Positions 1 through 5,644 of a stretch of DNA of 8,446 nt are shown here, one piece after another (the stretch's first letter is position 1; every line of letters starts with the position of its first letter). This stretch comes from a bacterium (GTDB taxonomy: Bacteria; Hydrogenedentota; Hydrogenedentia; Hydrogenedentiales; SLHB01). The translations under genes and the position numbers were made by a program. The stretch spans positions 1 to 8,446 of the forward strand of contig JAAEQP010000778.1 of assembly GCA_024231375.1 (NCBI GenBank), written 5' to 3'. Below the pieces are notes generated by a model. The model saw only the letters and a program-made list of their open reading frames with translations, had not been told where the DNA came from and did not search any database.

Positions 1-5
1 AACCT

Positions 6-70
6 GGGGACAGCCACCCATTGTTGCCCTGAGAAGGGCAATAATGGGACGCAAGAGCTTGGCAGTCCCC
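6..70. repeat. Long imperfect palindrome with GAGA loop, REP-like
   Basis: Outer arms GGGGACAGCCA (6-16) and TGGCAGTCCCC (60-70) pair with one mismatch. Inside, 17-30 pairs with 35-48 as a 14-bp stem containing one G-T wobble, closed by the tetraloop GAGA. A 3'-side bulge (49-59) separates the two stems. The terminal boxes GGGGACAG and CAGTCCCC resemble the boxes of the repeats at 117-180 and 3432-3505, so I infer the same broad repeat family. No reading frame of credible quality lies here. It could also be part of a transcription terminator for a gene to the left of the window. Confidence 0.6.
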
Positions 71-116
71 GTTTGTCGCTTCTGTTCTCTAGGAGGTCAG
101 CGCACAAGCGCAAGCC

Positions 117-180
117 GCGGAGAATGCCGGGGACAGTCCCGTCTCGCTACGCTCGCTTGGTACAGTCCCGCATTCTCCGC
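117..180. repeat. REP-like inverted repeat at the 3' end of the kinase gene
   Basis: The perfect 11-bp outer arms are GCGGAGAATGC (117-127) and GCATTCTCCGC (170-180). Inside are a left box of 15 bp beginning GGGACAGTCCC (130-144) and a right box GCTTGGTACAGTCCCG (155-170). Both boxes recur exactly in the element at 3432-3505, whereas the outer arms and centre differ. The right arm overlaps the last base of the kinase stop codon, so the hairpin forms right at the 3' end of that transcript and may act as a terminator or 3' stabiliser. This placement is typical of REP/REPIN sequences. Confidence 0.75.
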
Positions 181-2180
181 TACACCCATTCTTCGGTGGG
201 TGCGCCGGATTGCACAGGCCCTTTGGGCCAGCCGCGGACCACTTGCAACACTTCGCGAATCCGTGCGCACATGCATTCGGCGGGACAGGGGCGCAGTTCG
301 TCCTCGGACTTGCAGTATCCGGGACATGCCTCGGTGCCTGTGAGCGGTTCGTCGAAGGTCTTGCCACCGTAGAGGTGACGGAAATCGCTGACGGGCACGG
401 CAAGGGTTGTGCCGCAGGTATGGGCGAACTGGAAGAGCCCGCCCGACAAATCTTCGAACCGTACTTGATATCCCGCTAGCGCAACCGCGGGGTCCTTGAG
501 GAATCGCTCTTGCGACAGCCAGGCAACCCCGCATCCCGGACAGGTTTTGAAGGCGAGTTCAACGGACGCGGCCTCAGTGGTCTCGATTCTTTGGGTGTTT
601 CTGGTCTGGACCTGGACTTCGTCGACAGGCGCGTCGGGAACCAGCACGGTGAACACGGACCCGGCGCCCAATTGGCTGGACACATGGATCCGACCGCCAT
701 GCTGCTCTACGACCCGGTAACAGATGGCCAGTCCCAGTCCAGTGCCGCCGCTGCCTTTCGTGGAGAAAAACGGTTCACGCAGCCGCCGGATATTCTCCGG
801 GGCGATCCCGGAACCGGAATCGGTCACTTGAATGGTGTGGGTATCTCCCTGGCGGCCGACGGAGACGGTCACGGCGCCTCCCCCATCCTGGCACGCGTCG
901 ATGGCGTTTCCAACCAGATTTTCTATCACTCGCTGCATCTGGTCGGGATCGATGCTGACCGGCTCGTGGCCGCCACCAAGGAAACGCAGTTCCACACGCT
1001 GCCTCGCGGCCTGAGGGGCCATCGTGTCAACGAGTTCGCGCACCAGGTCATGGAGAACCACCAAGGTGCGTCTGACGTCGGCATTCCGAACGAATGCGAG
1101 GAGGTCCGCCATGTAGGACTCCATCCGCTCGGCCGATTTCCGAACAATGCCACATGCTTTGGTCAGCCTGTCGGGATCCATCTTCGCAAGCGCTCGCTCG
1201 AGCAAGTCGGTACCGGCCGTCAACCCTGTCAGAACGCTTCGGACATCGTGACTGATGCCGGCGACGGCTTCTCCGAGCGCGGCCAACCGCTGCTGCTGGG
1301 CAATCCGTTCGTCGAAGCGGCGGTTCTCAACGGCAAGGCCGACCACGTGCCCCATGGCTGTGAAGAAACTGAGATCTTGCTCGGAAAAGCGCGTGCCTTC
1401 TTCGCTGGTGTCTACGTAGAACACACCGACGGTTTCTTCGGAGCCGAACAAGGGTACACACATGGCGGCCCCAATCCGCTGGCGGAGCACCGTTTGCGAC
1501 GTAGAGAAGCGGGGGTCCATGAGCGCGTTGTCGGTGAGTAGAGCGGTGTCGGTCCGGAGCACATATTCCATGAGCGTACGGCTGACGGGCACCTCCTCCG
1601 CATCGTCGTTGGGGCATACGCTGGCAGCGACTTCCGGGGAATTTCGGTCCGGCCGATGAAGCACAACAGCGCCCCGACGCGCCGGAAAGGACTCCATCAC
1701 CAGTGAGACCACTTCCTGGAGAAAGGGTTCCAACCCCATCCGCTCCCCGAGAAGGAGCGTTGCCTTGTGGAGTACGCCCGCGTGGGGCGGCCCACCTCGC
1801 TTCAACAACTCGGCGTGCCGTTGGCGGGCCGTCTCGGCGCTCATGCAGAGCGTCCGCCCTTCGGGCGACCCGTCGACGGGCTGGTCGTCCAACACCCGCA
1901 ACACGAGGGTATAGTCGCCAACGGACAGGAAGTCCCCTTCGGAAACGACGGAGCGTTTCACCTGTTCGCCGTTCAGGAAGACCCCGTTCGTCGAGGCCAA
2001 GTCTTCGATGGTCACGCGGCCTTCAGCCACGCACAAGGCGGCATGCCTTCGCGAGATGGTGGTGTGGGGAAGCACGAAGTCGACATCCGAGGTGCGCCCG
2101 ATGATGCAGGATCCGCCGTTCAGTTCCTGATGCCGATCCGGCTCCCCTTCTCTAAACGCCACAACCACGAACCGTTGCAT
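180..2180 (-). CDS. FHA-GAF sensor histidine kinase with C-terminal Cys-rich module
   Basis: This 666-residue protein has no signal peptide or membrane segment, so it is probably a cytoplasmic kinase. Its domains in order are: FHA, about 1-97 (GR at 28-29, SRRHA at 43-47, STNGVFLNG at 63-71, the phosphothreonine-binding signature); GAF, about 140-288; a short coiled coil leading to the dimerisation/phosphoacceptor segment with His311 in GISHDVRS; and an HATPase domain, about 410-515 (N-box around N421/N425, DSGSGIAP from 454, FF at 471-472, GTGLGLAI at 479-486). The tail, 540-666, adds CPGC (547-550), HTCG (587-590), CPGYC (619-623) and CPAECMC (632-638): eight Cys plus His587, a likely metal or redox site. 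The ATG has a GGGGAG ribosome binding site 7 nt upstream. The gene is transcribed alone, and no response regulator is adjacent. The kinase assignment is firm; the stimulus and the tail's role are unknown. Confidence 0.93.
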   Translation of the reverse strand: MQRFVVVAFREGEPDRHQELNGGSCIIGRTSDVDFVLPHTTISRRHAALCVAEGRVTIEDLASTNGVFLNGEQVKRSVVSEGDFLSVGDYTLVLRVLDDQPVDGSPEGRTLCMSAETARQRHAELLKRGGPPHAGVLHKATLLLGERMGLEPFLQEVVSLVMESFPARRGAVVLHRPDRNSPEVAASVCPNDDAEEVPVSRTLMEYVLRTDTALLTDNALMDPRFSTSQTVLRQRIGAAMCVPLFGSEETVGVFYVDTSEEGTRFSEQDLSFFTAMGHVVGLAVENRRFDERIAQQQRLAALGEAVAGISHDVRSVLTGLTAGTDLLERALAKMDPDRLTKACGIVRKSAERMESYMADLLAFVRNADVRRTLVVLHDLVRELVDTMAPQAARQRVELRFLGGGHEPVSIDPDQMQRVIENLVGNAIDACQDGGGAVTVSVGRQGDTHTIQVTDSGSGIAPENIRRLREPFFSTKGSGGTGLGLAICYRVVEQHGGRIHVSSQLGAGSVFTVLVPDAPVDEVQVQTRNTQRIETTEAASVELAFKTCPGCGVAWLSQERFLKDPAVALAGYQVRFEDLSGGLFQFAHTCGTTLAVPVSDFRHLYGGKTFDEPLTGTEACPGYCKSEDELRPCPAECMCARIREVLQVVRGWPKGPVQSGAPTEEWV

Positions 2181-2187
2181 GGACCTA

Positions 2188-2193
2188 CTCCCC
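2188..2193 (-). promoter_or_regulatory. Ribosome binding site of the kinase gene
   Basis: On the minus strand this reads GGGGAG, 7 nt before the ATG at 2180. It supports that ATG as the start, which also places the first FHA strand at the very N-terminus. Confidence 0.6.
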
Positions 2194-2298
2194 GGACAGG
2201 GCGATCGCCGTGTCGGATACTAACCCCGTTGACACGTCCACAGGTCCTCTCGTTCCCCTCGCGCGCGCACCACCCCGAGCAGGCGCTGCACATTTATT

Positions 2299-2307
2299 AG
2301 TATAGCA
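2299..2307 (-). promoter_or_regulatory. Candidate extended -10 promoter for the kinase gene
   Basis: On the minus strand the sequence reads TGCTATACT, an extended -10 (TGn plus TATACT, 5 of 6 to TATAAT). I see no good -35 hexamer 17 nt upstream (TATTCG), which fits an extended -10 promoter. Transcription would begin near 2291, giving a leader of about 110 nt to the ATG at 2180. The flanking AT-rich patch stands out in otherwise GC-rich DNA. Confidence 0.45.
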
Positions 2308-2339
2308 GACGGATCTAGATACGAATACCCCTAGGCGAG

Positions 2340-2400
2340 CGAAGGAGGAACAAACTGGCGGCCACCCGGTCGCGCAAGCGTGTCGCCGAGTGACCGCCAA
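2340..2400 (-). terminator. Terminator-like hairpin after the pseudopilin gene
   Basis: Arms TGGCGGCCAC (2356-2365) and GTGACCGCCA (2390-2399) pair with one mismatch around a 24-nt loop. Read on the minus strand, the hairpin starts 12 nt after the pseudopilin stop codon and is followed by the T-rich tract GTTTGTTCC. This is the arrangement of an intrinsic terminator, although the loop is long and the T-tract is interrupted. Confidence 0.5.
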
Positions 2401-2411
2401 TCGGTTAGACG

Positions 2412-3368
2412 CTAGATCGGTCCGTCGACGGGGCGGGCGTCGAATACGTGCATGATGGCGGCCATGACACGGTCGACGGGCGCGGGGCCAGGATAGCGGA
2501 CATACTCAACATGCCCATCCATGTACAGAACGTTTGCTCCTCCGGGCACGTGGTTGAACCGGAGTACGTCCGTCGATGCGTTGTCCCACATAACGAAAAT
2601 GTCGCTCTGGGACACGGCGCTGGCCGCGGGGTTGTCGATGTCGCTGATGAGGAAACGTTCGATCCCTTCGCGGAGGCGGTACACGGTCTCACCACCGCCG
2701 TTGCCGACGCCGGGCGATACGGCTCGGTCCTTGCTGGCTGCTTCGATGAATCCGCCGCGATCCATTGCCATGCCGAAGGGCATCGCGGTCCTCATGAGGT
2801 CGCGGGTGGCCTCAAGGAGTTGAGCGGGCCCGGTCTCGAAGGACTCGGGGATCTCATTCAGTCCGATGACGCTGATGACGGCGCGCAAGGGGTCCAGGTC
2901 ATGCTGGGGGTCGTCGTCGTTGCACAGGTCGAGTACCCAGGATGTGTAGAGGTAGCTGGCATCGATGGCCTCCACCCCTTCATGCCGGTTTCCGGCGACC
3001 TTGTTCGCAAGGGTGAGGGTGCCGTCCTCGGTAACATGCTCATCCAGGCTGTCTTCCACGTCCGATGGGCAGAAGAACAGTGCGGCATCGGTCAAGTATT
3101 CGGGATACACGCTGTCGAAGAGCGGGCCCCATGCAAAGCAGCCGCGGTCGTTGCATTCGAGTTCGAACTCGAGAGGCGGGAAGTAGCCGTCGTTCTCGCC
3201 GGAGTACATCTTGTAGATGACGCCCCACTGCTTGAGATTGCTCTGGCAACTGGCGCGTCTGGCGGCCTCCCGCGCCCTGGACAGGGCCGGGAGAAGCATT
3301 GCCGCAAGGATGCCAATAATACCGATGACGACGAGTAGTTCAATGAGAGTGAATCCGTGTTTGCGCAT
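2412..3368 (-). CDS. Prepilin-type pseudopilin with C-terminal H-x-DG motif (DUF1559-like)
   Basis: The 318-residue protein begins [20 protein letters not shown], a class III (type IV pilin / type II secretion) leader. The prepilin peptidase would cut after Gly5, leaving Phe6 to be methylated, with Glu10 as the conserved +5 acid, and the hydrophobic helix spans about 6-28. The globular part is acidic and carries scattered Cys (41, 72, 77, 100, 149). Near the C-terminus is His273 followed by [10 protein letters not shown] with D284-G285, the processing-associated H-x-DG motif of planctomycete-type pseudopilins; here ten residues rather than nine separate His and Asp. The start at 3368 is chosen because GGAG (3375-3378) lies 6 nt upstream. 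An upstream reading-frame extension to 3536 runs through a repeat element and is rejected; an ATG at 3380 is possible but has no ribosome site. No other secretion genes are nearby, so its partner machinery lies elsewhere. Confidence 0.9.
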   Translation of the reverse strand: MRKHGFTLIELLVVIGIIGILAAMLLPALSRAREAARRASCQSNLKQWGVIYKMYSGENDGYFPPLEFELECNDRGCFAWGPLFDSVYPEYLTDAALFFCPSDVEDSLDEHVTEDGTLTLANKVAGNRHEGVEAIDASYLYTSWVLDLCNDDDPQHDLDPLRAVISVIGLNEIPESFETGPAQLLEATRDLMRTAMPFGMAMDRGGFIEAASKDRAVSPGVGNGGGETVYRLREGIERFLISDIDNPAASAVSQSDIFVMWDNASTDVLRFNHVPGGANVLYMDGHVEYVRYPGPAPVDRVMAAIMHVFDARPVDGPI

Positions 3369-3390
3369 ATCGTTCTCCATCAGGGTGTTA

Positions 3391-3541
3391 GCGGGGCTGT
3401 TGAAGGAGTCTCGCCTCGCTACGTGCAGTCCGCGAAAAGACCTGGGACAGTCCCGTCTGCGTCCGCCTGCGGCGGACTCCGCTTGGTACAGTCCCGGATT
3501 TTCGCTCCTCCTTACGCGCGCATATGGCTTTTTCAACAGAT
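3391..3541. repeat. Composite nested inverted-repeat element (about 150 bp), full copy
   Basis: Outer arms CTGTTGAA (3397-3404) and TTCAACAG (3532-3539) enclose a second pair, GCGAAAA (3432-3438) and TTTTCGC (3499-3505). Inside these are the boxes GGGACAGTCCCGTCT (3444-3458) and GCTTGGTACAGTCCCG (3481-3496), identical to those at 130-144 and 155-170. The centre is a perfect hairpin, GTCCGCC-TGC-GGCGGAC (3461-3477). The left 45 bp recur at 8403-8446. The element fills the gap between the Spy-like gene (stop at 3561) and the pseudopilin start (3368), ending 22 bp before that start. It has no credible coding frame, so I infer a non-autonomous, REPIN-like repeat; it may also terminate the Spy-like transcript. 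Confidence 0.75.
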
Positions 3542-3560
3542 CCTCAGCCTCTCTTTGCGC

Positions 3561-4400
3561 CTATTGAGGGCCGCGATCCGGGAATCCACCGCGGCCACCA
3601 GGGCCGCCGGGACCTCCAGGGCCTCCAGGACCGAACCTCATACCGCCTTCCGCCTGAAGTTCCTGGAACCGCTGCTGCTGTTCAGGAGTGAGGACCTCGG
3701 CGATTCTCGTTCGCACTTCTTCCATTTGCTCCCGCATTCGGTTCATCATTTCGCGTGGACCGCCGTCTCCGCCGGGTCCTCGGCGCCCGCCCTGACCTCT
3801 CGGTCCACCCATTCCCGGCATGGGCGGGGTAGGCATGTTCTCGCGGATGTCGTCGAATATCCCTTGGATGGCGGCAACTTGATCGTCGGTCAGGTCCAGT
3901 TCGGTACGAAGACGCTCCAGTTGCTGTCCCATCCGTTTTTCGAACATGCCCTCGAAGCGCCCGCGCATTTCATCGCGCTTCCCTTGCTCCAACTGCTCGT
4001 ATTTCGACGCCTGTTCAGGTGTCAGTATGGCCAGCATTTCCTGGTTCATGGCTTCGCGTTTCTCCATGAATCGACGCATGCCTTCGCGGGGATCCTGGCC
4101 TTCCTGAGGCATGGGAGGCGGTCCGTCACCGTAGTGGTAGTAGATTCCGGCGAGTTGCTGGGTCTGGTCTTCCGACAGGCCGAGTTTCTCCTCCATTTCA
4201 ACGGCCCGGCGCATAGCCAGGATTTCGTCCTGCCGCTCGGGGTTGGCCGCCAGGCTGGAGGGTCCGCTTTCCTGCGTGGGGGCCACGATCGCCGCAAGGA
4301 TCTTCACGGCAACCACGATACAGGCAACGACGCCGACTCCGGCGAGCGCCCACTGCGTTTTCGTGGTCTTGTTACGTTCTTGCCGATTCTGAGTTTGCAT
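3561..4400 (-). CDS. Membrane-anchored Spy/CpxP-like LTxxQ-repeat protein, tandemly duplicated
   Basis: This 279-residue protein has a basic N-terminus and one hydrophobic segment, about 18-40, acting as signal anchor or uncleaved signal, so the rest is probably periplasmic. It carries four LTxxQ-type motifs: LSEDQ (75-79), LTPEQ (126-130), LTDDQ (170-174) and LTPEQ (237-241). Each motif starts or lies in a charged, Met-rich amphipathic helix. Spy and CpxP monomers usually have two, so this looks like two Spy-like modules in one chain. A Gly-Arg-Pro linker (about 193-215) interrupts the second module, and the tail (257-279) is a GPGG repeat. Known family members are envelope-stress chaperones or metal-responsive regulators; the role here is inferred only. 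The ATG has AGAGG (4411-4415) 10 nt upstream. It is divergent from the EF-hand gene and upstream of the pseudopilin gene on the same strand, with a repeat element between them. Confidence 0.85.
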   Translation of the reverse strand: MQTQNRQERNKTTKTQWALAGVGVVACIVVAVKILAAIVAPTQESGPSSLAANPERQDEILAMRRAVEMEEKLGLSEDQTQQLAGIYYHYGDGPPPMPQEGQDPREGMRRFMEKREAMNQEMLAILTPEQASKYEQLEQGKRDEMRGRFEGMFEKRMGQQLERLRTELDLTDDQVAAIQGIFDDIRENMPTPPMPGMGGPRGQGGRRGPGGDGGPREMMNRMREQMEEVRTRIAEVLTPEQQQRFQELQAEGGMRFGPGGPGGPGGPGGRGGFPDRGPQ

Positions 4401-4505
4401 ATGTCCGTTTCCTCTGTTCCAAGCAGGGAGATCCCGCCCTGCCAGTCCTTGTGGCCTTCTATGGACTCAGTGGACCAAGTGTGCGGTGCGGTTACATGCG
4501 TCGGG

Positions 4506-4529
4506 CGGTGACGTGATATCGCGTCACCG
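4506..4529. promoter_or_regulatory. 24-bp near-perfect palindrome, candidate operator
   Basis: The half sites are CGGTGACG (4506-4513) and CGTCACCG (4522-4529), separated by TGATATCG. The dyad symmetry carries on through the centre with a single mismatched pair, so almost the whole 24 bp is symmetric. Its position about 105 bp from the Spy-like ATG and about 250 bp from the EF-hand ATG suits a binding site for a dimeric regulator. A terminator role is less likely, because no gene ends here and no T-run follows on either strand. Confidence 0.4.
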
Positions 4530-4703
4530 GGGAATATGAGATTGCTGTAACGATGTGGGGATTCCGTGCCACTCACTCTATGGGAGGCCCTGGGTCAGGG
4601 CCGTCGTCGAGGCATTCCCGATGGGAAGCAACCGAAGGAGGGACGCCTATGGAGTAGCGCTATCACGATCCAGTAGGGACAAAGATTGAACATCAGGGCC
4701 ACA

Positions 4704-4760
4704 ACTGCCTTACGGGCGCCAAGGAGTGGTGGCTCCAAGGCAGTGGCGAAAACGGCCACT
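4704..4760 (+). promoter_or_regulatory. Two overlapping hairpins in the EF-hand leader
   Basis: Hairpin A pairs ACTGCCTT (4704-4711) with AAGGCAGT (4737-4744), with GGAG/CTCC pairing inside. Hairpin B pairs AGTGGC (4742-4747) with GCCACT (4755-4760). They share bases 4742-4744, so they cannot both be complete. Hairpin B ends 3 nt before the GGAGGAG ribosome site at 4764-4770. The pairing is visible in the sequence; a regulatory function is inferred. I do not recognise a known riboswitch class. Confidence 0.35.
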
Positions 4761-4763
4761 CAA

Positions 4764-4770
4764 GGAGGAG
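4764..4770 (+). promoter_or_regulatory. Ribosome binding site of the EF-hand gene
   Basis: GGAGGAG lies 6 nt before the ATG at 4777. It decides this start against an in-frame GTG at 4726, which would add 17 residues, lies inside hairpin A and has only GGAG two bases upstream. Confidence 0.7.
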
Positions 4771-4776
4771 ACCCAG

Positions 4777-5460
4777 ATGAATGTGGGTTCAATCTCGTGT
4801 ATGAGTGCATCCGCCTACCCGTCCGCATCGATGGGCGGAATGCGCGGGATGGATTCTTCGGACTTCGCCTCCAGAATCATGGAGAAGAGGGACGAGGATG
4901 GTGACGGTGCGTTGAGCATCCAGGAGACGCGTTTCGGCGAGGAGATCTTCAACACGATCGACTCGGATGGGGACGGTCTTCTGACAACAGAGGAGATCGC
5001 CGCGGGCCACGAGGAACGCATGTCTGGCATGAAGCCACCGATGATGGGAGGCATGCAGGACATGAGGCCGCCCATGATGGGGGGCATGAAGGGCATGGAT
5101 TCCTCGGACGTGGCCGCGAGCATCCTTGGAATGGAGGACTCGGACGGAGACGGTGTTCTCAGCGTCGACGAGTCCAGTCTCTCTGAGGATCTGTTCGCGG
5201 AAGTCGATACGGACGGCGATGGGCTGCTAACGGCTGAGGAGATCGCTTCGAGCCACGAGCAGCGCATGGAACGCATGCAAGAACGCATGGCGTCGTCGAT
5301 GCCTTCGGGCATGGCGTCGACTGACCAGGACCTGTTCCAGAGCCTGATGCAGGCCCTGAACGAGTCGCAGGGTCAGTCGGCTTATGAGCAGGGCAACGCC
5401 CTGCTGTCGGTGCTCCAGAACGCCTACTCGGCGGATTCGCTCTTCAGCGTATCCGCGTAA
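4777..5460 (+). CDS. Four-EF-hand calcium-binding protein with internal duplication
   Basis: The 227-residue acidic protein contains four canonical 12-residue EF-hand loops, each with the DxDxDG pattern and a terminal Glu: 39-50, 62-73, 121-132 and 144-155. All ligand positions are intact, so Ca2+ binding is well supported. The protein is a tandem duplication: residues 19-100 and 101-170 both begin MGGM, two residues, then MDSSD, followed by two EF-hands and a Met-rich helix. The two copies are offset by 82 residues (246 bp). The linker 82-107 is rich in Met, Pro and Gly, with KPPMMGGM and RPPMMGGM. There is no signal peptide or membrane helix. The C-terminal 45 residues are Ser/Gln-rich with LFQSLMQAL and an end SLFSVSA, like other small bacterial EF-hand proteins. 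A cytosolic calcium buffer, calcium sensor or non-classically secreted protein are all possible. Confidence 0.88.
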   Translation: MNVGSISCMSASAYPSASMGGMRGMDSSDFASRIMEKRDEDGDGALSIQETRFGEEIFNTIDSDGDGLLTTEEIAAGHEERMSGMKPPMMGGMQDMRPPMMGGMKGMDSSDVAASILGMEDSDGDGVLSVDESSLSEDLFAEVDTDGDGLLTAEEIASSHEQRMERMQERMASSMPSGMASTDQDLFQSLMQALNESQGQSAYEQGNALLSVLQNAYSADSLFSVSA

Positions 5461-5475
5461 CCATCGGCCCAGCCC

Positions 5476-5520
5476 GGGGGCGGGGTTTGCGCGGTGCGTG
5501 GGCCCCGCCCCTGGTTCGTT
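5476..5520 (+). terminator. GC-rich terminator-like hairpin after the EF-hand gene
   Basis: GGGGCGGGG (5477-5485) pairs perfectly with CCCCGCCCC (5503-5511) around a 17-nt loop, starting 16 nt after the stop codon. The tract that follows, TGGTTCGTTT, is T-rich for this DNA but not a clean run. It is a plausible intrinsic terminator, with some doubt because of the large loop. Confidence 0.5.
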
Positions 5521-5558
5521 TGCGGGACGGCGGACGTGGGTTGAGGAAAGTCTCGGTC

Positions 5559-5644
5559 GTCCCTGTCGGGACTTGTCATTCTGCGGGAGGGGATCCCCGC
5601 ATTGAAATGCGGGGCTAAGATCGCGAAGTCCCTTCCGGGACTTG
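5559..5644. repeat. Duplicated 17-bp hairpin flanking a perfect hairpin
   Basis: GTCCCTGTCGGGACTTG (5559-5575) and GTCCCTTCCGGGACTTG (5628-5644) are direct repeats with 15 of 17 bases identical, and each forms its own GTCCC/GGGAC hairpin. Between them lie the palindrome GGGGATCCCC (5589-5598) and the perfect hairpin CCCCGCAT-TGAA-ATGCGGGG (5595-5614). The second copy runs directly into the first 40-bp tandem unit. Its origin is unknown; a decayed or composite REP-like element is likely. Confidence 0.55.

Larger units (their letters stand above)
4401..4776. other. Divergent intergenic control region
   Basis: This 376-bp stretch has no credible gene. It lies between the minus-strand Spy-like gene and the plus-strand EF-hand gene, so it must carry the promoters of both. 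It contains a 24-bp near-perfect palindrome (4506-4529), a small hairpin GGCCCT/AGGGCC (4586-4602), and two overlapping hairpins just before the EF-hand ribosome binding site (4704-4760). I could not identify a convincing sigma-70 -35/-10 pair in either direction. Confidence 0.6.

Noticed and set aside
510..1541. Plus-strand open frame of 343 codons opposite the kinase gene
   Set aside because: The kinase reading on the other strand has intact FHA, GAF and ATPase motifs. This frame shows no recognisable domain and is a composition artefact.
2448..3338. Plus-strand open frame of 296 codons opposite the pseudopilin gene
   Set aside because: Shadow frame; the pseudopilin has a diagnostic N-terminal leader and C-terminal motif.
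3369..3536. N-terminal extension of the pseudopilin to 3536
   Set aside because: The extra 56 residues are translated repeat DNA and would put the pilin leader far inside the protein; GGAG 6 nt before 3368 fits the short form.
3357..4511. Long plus-strand open frame of 384 codons opposite the Spy-like gene
   Set aside because: Antisense shadow of a GC-rich gene. The minus frame has a ribosome site, a membrane anchor and LTxxQ motifs; this frame has only low-complexity His/Leu/Arg content and runs through the repeat element.
4586..4602. Hairpin GGCCCT/AGGGCC as a terminator
   Set aside because: It has only 6 bp, no T-run, and no gene ends nearby on either strand.
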